Below the pieces are notes generated by a model, which was not told the DNA's origin, ran no database searches, and was given only the letters and a program-made list of their open reading frames with translations. A DNA stretch of 64,000 bases from Acidobacteria bacterium 13_1_20CM_3_53_8. GTDB lineage: Bacteria; Acidobacteriota; Blastocatellia; Pyrinomonadales; Pyrinomonadaceae. The translations under genes and the position numbers were made by a program. The stretch covers positions 1-64,000 of the forward strand of contig MNJR01000064.1 in assembly GCA_001920415.1 (NCBI GenBank), in the 5' to 3' direction. This document shows, in pieces, positions 59,718 through 64,000 of this stretch. Each line of letters starts with the position of its first letter. Position 1 is the first letter of the stretch.

Positions 59718-61760
59718 TTATTTCATATAGCGATCAAGGAAGTCTGCAATCGCTGGATAAAGTTTCAAGCGGTTGGCGAGTTTTACTATGCCGTGGCCTT
59801 CGTCAGGGAAGAGCATATATTCGACCGCCGCGTTGCGAGCGCGCAGGCTGTTCACTATCTGCTCTGCTTCGGTATAAGGCACGCGCGGGTCATTTCGTCC
59901 TGCGACGACCAGGAGCGGCGCTTTGATGCGATCAACTTTTGCAATCGGCGAGATTGTATGAAGAAAATCGAGATCGCGTTCGAGCGAACCGTATTCGACC
60001 TCGCGCAACTTGCGACGATAACCTTTCGTCGTCTTCAAAAAACTCTCGAAGTTGACTATGCCGTACTGCGCTATGGCCGCAGCCCACAGGTCTGGATAAA
60101 GAGTCACAGCGGCGTAAGTCATGTAACCGCCGTATGAGCCGCCCATAACGGCTATGCGATGCGCGTCTGCGCCGCCCTGTGTCTTTAACCATTCGACAGA
60201 CGCCGCCAAATCTCTGACAGAATCTTCACGGTGACGCACATCGTCCAGATGCGTATAAGATTTGCCGTAGCCAGTGCTCCCCCTGACGTTCGGCGCAAGC
60301 ACAGCATAGCCGCGCGACAGATAATATTGGGTCGTGTCGCTGAATGTTGCTTGCGTCTGCCCTTCTGGCCCGCCGTGAACCAGAACTATGACGGGAAGCC
60401 CCGCAGCGCTCTGTCTTGCGGCTACGACCGCGACATTCAGGTTCGCCTGCTGGCTTGGCGTCGTCGCTTCGCAGCCGCAATTGTCATTCGATTGATTGAG
60501 TCGCGCCGCCAGATTAGCGCCTGAAGCTTGCGGGCGATAGTACCAGGCGGGAATCTCAATCCCGTCGAAAGTTTTGTAGTGAATCAGCTCAGGCTCTACG
60601 AAACTCGTCTGCGGTATGCCAGCGCGCGAGCTATGTGTCACTTGCGAGAGTTTGCTAGTTCCCAGATCATAGACCCAGACATCCGAATTGAAGCGCGGGC
60701 CGCTGAAGCTAAAAGCGAGTTTAAGATTATTGTTCGCAGGCTGAACACGGTCCTGTGAAAAATCCAGTCCGGTCACAACGCCTTTGCCCGGAAGTTCCAG
60801 GGGGGCGCCCTTGGCTCCAAGCGTTCCGTCCGCATTCACTTCCCTCACATAAAGCTCGCTCATGCCGTCGCGATTAATCGCGTAAGCTATCAATCGAGCG
60901 TCCGACGAAATATGGAAGCTACTTACGTCCCACTTCGTGTCGTCAAGAATTTCAATCTTCTTCGTCTGCAAACCCATGCGTGCGAGCGACAGAAATTCGC
61001 GGCTCACGTTCGTGGAGAGAAGTATAGAGCGGCCATCGCGCGTGAAGTGTATGCGCTCGAACTGCGAAGCGTCGTCGTGCGGCGTCAGATGCGTGGCCTG
61101 CTTAGTGGTTAGATCAACCAAGTAGAGATCGTTATTCAAACTCAACCGCTCGTCCTCATGCGAGACTATCATCTTCGTTCCGTCCAAGGACCATGCCTCT
61201 ACGCTGTTCGATCCGTCCTGCTGATAGACCATCTCCTCGCGCCCCGTCGCAACGTCCATCACGTAGATGTCAAAAAAATCCGGGTTGCGCTTGTTCGATG
61301 CGTAGCCGATCCGTTTCCCGTCATGCGACCACGCGCCGAAGTTGTAGCGAACCTGCGGATTGTTCGTCAGCGCTTTCGCTTGCGAACCGTCCGGCGCTAG
61401 CCAGTAAAGCTGCGCGTTCTCGTCGCCGCCGTGCGCTTTGCCAAAGACTAATCCTGAGCCGTCCGGCGACCATTGGACGAAATCAACGCGGTCTTCGTAA
61501 GAGGTCAACTGGTCAGGCCAGCCGCCTTGAGAGTTGACCGACCAGATTTGATTCGTTCCCGTAATGTTCGTCAAAAAAGCCACGCGCTCGCCCGCAGCAG
61601 AGAAAGTAGGCGCGCTCGCGCTGCGAATGTTCAGATAACGGTCAATCGTGTAAGCGCCCGGCCTCGCGCTGGTGTTTGCATTTTGCGTTTGAGCCGGGAT
61701 GATAGGAATAAGGAGAGATAGAAGTGCGAGTATCGGAATAAGGCTTTTAAGTTTCAGCAT
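59718..61760 (-). CDS. S9-family serine peptidase (prolyl oligopeptidase-like)
   Basis: 680 residues, signal peptide (about 1-23). Beta-propeller/TolB-like domain (about 40-390) with repeated WSPDGS/WSHDGK segments, then alpha/beta-hydrolase. Catalytic Ser in GGSYGGYMTY (about 553-562). Asp in GRNDPRVPY, His in DEGHGI near the C-terminus. Cleaves short peptides in the periplasm or outside. A Gln/Ala insertion near 440 lies in the linker to the hydrolase. Single gene. Confidence 0.92.
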   Translation of the reverse strand: MLKLKSLIPILALLSLLIPIIPAQTQNANTSARPGAYTIDRYLNIRSASAPTFSAAGERVAFLTNITGTNQIWSVNSQGGWPDQLTSYEDRVDFVQWSPDGSGLVFGKAHGGDENAQLYWLAPDGSQAKALTNNPQVRYNFGAWSHDGKRIGYASNKRNPDFFDIYVMDVATGREEMVYQQDGSNSVEAWSLDGTKMIVSHEDERLSLNNDLYLVDLTTKQATHLTPHDDASQFERIHFTRDGRSILLSTNVSREFLSLARMGLQTKKIEILDDTKWDVSSFHISSDARLIAYAINRDGMSELYVREVNADGTLGAKGAPLELPGKGVVTGLDFSQDRVQPANNNLKLAFSFSGPRFNSDVWVYDLGTSKLSQVTHSSRAGIPQTSFVEPELIHYKTFDGIEIPAWYYRPQASGANLAARLNQSNDNCGCEATTPSQQANLNVAVVAARQSAAGLPVIVLVHGGPEGQTQATFSDTTQYYLSRGYAVLAPNVRGSTGYGKSYTHLDDVRHREDSVRDLAASVEWLKTQGGADAHRIAVMGGSYGGYMTYAAVTLYPDLWAAAIAQYGIVNFESFLKTTKGYRRKLREVEYGSLERDLDFLHTISPIAKVDRIKAPLLVVAGRNDPRVPYTEAEQIVNSLRARNAAVEYMLFPDEGHGIVKLANRLKLYPAIADFLDRYMK

Positions 61761-61833
61761 TCTAGAATTTCCTTGGGATTAGATGAAAAAGAGTTTTGCG
61801 CGCGAAACTTATTCTACATGAAGCGTGTGCACA

Positions 61834-62048
61834 AATCAGAGCCGCGCTAGCGGCGCGGTGACTTTAGCCCGGCGTTTCAACGCCGGGAAAGAGCGTCATC
61901 GCAATTGTCGCGTCGCGCGAGCGACGATTGAATCACATCTCAATCTTCTCTCTCAACCGTCGCTCGCGCGACGCCTACAAAATCTGACATTTTCTCCCGG
62001 CGTTGAAACGCCGGGCTAAACTCAAGCCGCCGCTAGCGCGGCTGATTT
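61834..62048. repeat. Nested palindrome of about 215 bp
   Basis: A long inverted repeat made of palindromes: outer AAATCAG...CTGATTT, then GCCGCGCTAGCGGC and its complement, then TAGCCCGGCGTTTCAACGCC and its complement, and an inner GTCGCGCGAGCGAC/GTCGCTCGCGCGAC. Element boundaries are not certain. It resembles a MITE, but no clear target duplication is seen. It lies between the S9 peptidase and the permease genes. Confidence 0.8.
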
Positions 62049-62077
62049 GCGCGAGTGCTTTACATTAATTTAGAGAT

Positions 62078-63547
62078 TCAATCCGCCGCGACGCTCGCCG
62101 CTTCCGCATCCGCTTTGCGCTTTCTTTCAGCGAAGATGAAGATGGCTGCGCCTATTATGTTGGCGACGACGATGATGGCGGTAATCTTCGCCGTGAAAGC
62201 GGCGTTGCTGGTCACTTGAATGATAGGGAAAATTGAGAGCGTGACATAGAGCAGCGTCATCAAAAAACCTGAGAGCGCGACGAGGCGCAGCCACATGTGC
62301 GGTCGCTCTTTCAGACTCTTTAATCCGAAGAGTGGAATGGCAAACATCACCAGATAGGTCAGCGCATAGAAGATGCCGCCAGCGTTGAAGAGCAGTTGAA
62401 AAGCCTCCTGCTGCCCTACGCCTATCAGGCTCACCAACCCCAGGCTGAGCGTGATTAGTCCGGCAATGATGATGGAGTTGATGGGCGTTCTGTATTTAGC
62501 ATGCAGGCGCGTGAACCATTGCGGCATTAACCTATCCCACCCCGCGACCATAGGCAGGCGCGTGATGGCCGTAAACGTCACGCTAGCCTGCGCGAACCTG
62601 AGCAGGAGCATCATCATAATCACAAGCGAGACTATGTAAGCGACAAATCCGAACGAGCGAAAGCCTAAGCTCAAGACCTGCGGGATTGGCCCAATCAAGT
62701 CAATGTCGTCGGGTCGCACGAAGGCAAGCACAGAACTTGTGCCCAGTATAAACATCAGCGCGATGATGGGCGCAGCAAACATTACAGAACGGCCTATGGT
62801 GCGCGCAGGGCTGCGACATTCTCCGGCGAGTATGGCTACGTACTCGAACCCGCCGAGCGCTCCAAAGCCCATCTTGCCAAGGATATTCAGGCTGTTGAGG
62901 GAGATTTTCGGTGCGGCGGGCGTGAGCGGATGGTACTCTGTGATTGTGCCGCGCGCCAGATTCAAGAGTGGCAGCGCAATCAGCGTGACGAAGATCAGAA
63001 GCATGATGACGCCGCCCACGTTATGCACCCATTTGCCTACGCTCAACCCTAGCGTTGAAATCAGCGCCAGCAACCCTATCGCCGTACAACTTGCCGCCGT
63101 AACGAACAGCTTATTCCCAGTCAGCCAGGCAGAGTTCGGTCCGAGCGCGTATGAGATATAGTTTGTCGTCTGTAGACCTAGCTCCGAGGTGTTCAGCATC
63201 ACGAAGAGCCAGAGATTCCACGCTACCATAAAGCCGACCAATTCGCTGAAGCCCAGTTTGGCCCACTGGTACAGCCCGCCTTCTAGCGGCATCAATCGGT
63301 TCAGATGTATGACGACAATGGCCGAAGGGATGTAGAAGAATGCAATCGCAAGGAGCCAGAAGATTATGTGCGACGGGCCTAGCTTTCCGGCAACGCCCAC
63401 CCATGCAAGCCCTACTATGAAGAGTATCTGTGTGAGGACTAGGCTGCCCAGGCCAAGCTCTTTCTTCAGAGCTTTGCTTCGCTCTTCGACGCGCTCTTCC
63501 TCGTGCTGAAATTCTGCGGTCGTGATTGCGCGAGCTTCTTCTGACAT
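62078..63547 (-). CDS. APC-family amino acid permease, second copy
   Basis: 489 residues, twelve predicted helices, preceded by a charged cytoplasmic N-terminus (1-30). The early helices show GSLVLTQILFIVGLAWVGVA (about 34-53), related to the GltC/YjeM glutamate-type branch of the APC superfamily; the later LPLEGGLYQWAKLGF type segment (about 90-104) matches the helix 2-3 region. Substrate unknown. It differs from the permease at 24871. Confidence 0.88.
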   Translation of the reverse strand: MSEEARAITTAEFQHEEERVEERSKALKKELGLGSLVLTQILFIVGLAWVGVAGKLGPSHIIFWLLAIAFFYIPSAIVVIHLNRLMPLEGGLYQWAKLGFSELVGFMVAWNLWLFVMLNTSELGLQTTNYISYALGPNSAWLTGNKLFVTAASCTAIGLLALISTLGLSVGKWVHNVGGVIMLLIFVTLIALPLLNLARGTITEYHPLTPAAPKISLNSLNILGKMGFGALGGFEYVAILAGECRSPARTIGRSVMFAAPIIALMFILGTSSVLAFVRPDDIDLIGPIPQVLSLGFRSFGFVAYIVSLVIMMMLLLRFAQASVTFTAITRLPMVAGWDRLMPQWFTRLHAKYRTPINSIIIAGLITLSLGLVSLIGVGQQEAFQLLFNAGGIFYALTYLVMFAIPLFGLKSLKERPHMWLRLVALSGFLMTLLYVTLSIFPIIQVTSNAAFTAKITAIIVVANIIGAAIFIFAERKRKADAEAASVAAD

Positions 63548-63591
63548 ACAGGCGGCCTCTGTAAAAATTTTCAGCGCTTCAAAATTTATTG

Positions 63592-63797
63592 TAGGAGTTA
63601 CGCAGTTGAACGAGCGTGTCAGTACCGCCTGCGGTAGCGGGCGGGTCTGTTAGCAAAGTAAAAAGGCAAAAGGCAAATAAAAAGATTGGCTTCTTCTCAC
63701 TTTTTACTTTTACCTTTTTACTTTGCTAACAGACCCGCCCGCTACCGCAGGCGGTACTGACTTTTGCTGCACTTTCCTATCAACTGCGTAACTCCTA
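63592..63797. mobile_element. MITE, complete, with target duplication
   Basis: 18-bp perfect terminal inverted repeats (TAGGAGTTACGCAGTTGA at 63592-63609 and its complement at 63780-63797) flanked by the 5-bp direct repeat TATTG (63587-63591 and 63798-63802). Inside is a 49-bp perfect inverted repeat of the CCGCCTGCGGTAGCGGGC type that surrounds a heptamer block of the AAAAGGC family. No coding capacity; it must have been moved by an outside transposase. A second, partial copy is at the left window edge. Confidence 0.92.
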
Positions 63798-63834
63798 TAT
63801 TGAATAACTCTACAGCCTCGCGCATGGATTCCGA

Positions 63835-64000
63835 TTACGACTCTGAAGGCGCAGCGGACGATGACGATGACGAAGTGTGATCCAGCACTATGCGCCACAG
63901 CCCGCGCGCCGTGCGGCGCAGGATTAGAGTGAAGCGACCGTTAGGGCGGTCGTCTGCGCGCACCAGTTCCCATCGCCCAACGACGACCGCAGAGTTAGGG
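63835..64000 (-). CDS. DUF4440/NTF2-like protein, C-terminal part (truncated by window end)
   Basis: The reading frame continues beyond the right edge. The visible part, VVVGRWELVRADDRPNGRFT, then LILRRTARGLWRIVLDHTSS, matches the last strands of the DUF4440 domain (usual GRWxLVR...GRFTLxxR...WRIVxDHTS). It ends in a Ser-rich tail. Upstream part and start are outside the window, so family size and signal peptide cannot be judged. Confidence 0.8.
   Translation of the reverse strand, partial: PNSAVVVGRWELVRADDRPNGRFTLILRRTARGLWRIVLDHTSSSSSSAAPSES

Overview
The window is a gene-dense chromosomal stretch of a Gram-negative-type, probably aerobic heterotrophic bacterium. GC content is moderately high, and a few inserts are clearly AT-richer. 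The gene mix (Blastocatellia-style glycan cluster with paired asparagine-synthetase-like enzymes, DUF1028 protein with TPR-like tail, family A DNA polymerase without a 5'-nuclease, S9 peptidase, many DUF4440/NTF2-like proteins) fits an Acidobacteriota genome best. There is no rRNA or marker gene to prove it, so this is an inference. Almost every intergenic space holds a hairpin built from facing arms of 7-8 bp tandem units.

Layout. (1) 0.1-24 kb: surface-polysaccharide region, mostly minus strand: two paralogous methyltransferases around a UDP-sugar epimerase, a GT39-like mannosyltransferase, a fused dehydrogenase/Gfo-Idh-MocA oxidoreductase, two AsnB-type amidotransferases, two glycosyltransferases, a flippase, a heparinase II/III-type lyase, WecB and WecC. 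They should build, amidate, export and trim an exopolysaccharide containing ManNAcUA-like sugars. A PEBP lipoprotein and a DUF1028 protein sit inside it. (2) 24-31.7 kb: housekeeping and transport (lipoprotein, APC permease, DNA polymerase, cupin, DinB, MFS, QueF). (3) 31.8-33.4 kb: a small array of integron-type gene cassettes (two genes, attC-like sites) without an integrase. (4) 33.7-41.3 kb: DUF1624 membrane protein, glycerol-3-phosphate dehydrogenase coupled to a PLP aminotransferase, rhomboid protease, dicarboxylate symporter, NAD kinase. (5) 41.7-48.8 kb: accessory region with a BrnT/BrnA toxin-antitoxin pair, a strongly structured roughly 430-nt segment that looks like a non-coding RNA, a truncated YD-repeat gene and a WG-repeat protein, plus TlyA and a YkgJ-type protein. 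(6) 48.9-64 kb: Dxs, a Spy/CpxP-like protein, an organoarsenical-resistance mini-cluster (ArsI, ArsN-like GNAT, ArsR, palindromic operator), a metallophosphoesterase, tRNA-Ser(GCT), DUF421 protein, GltX, HutI, an S9 peptidase, an APC permease and the end of a DUF4440 gene.

Most notable non-coding items: two unannotated small-RNA genes with near-consensus promoters and intrinsic terminators (about 13.61-13.76 kb plus; about 58.05-58.32 kb minus); a 206-bp MITE with 18-bp terminal inverted repeats and a 5-bp target duplication at 63592-63797, with part of a second copy at the left edge; the cassette array; and the heptamer-palindrome families, which supply or touch the stop codons of at least ten genes. 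None has been tested by search here; each is based on the visible sequence.
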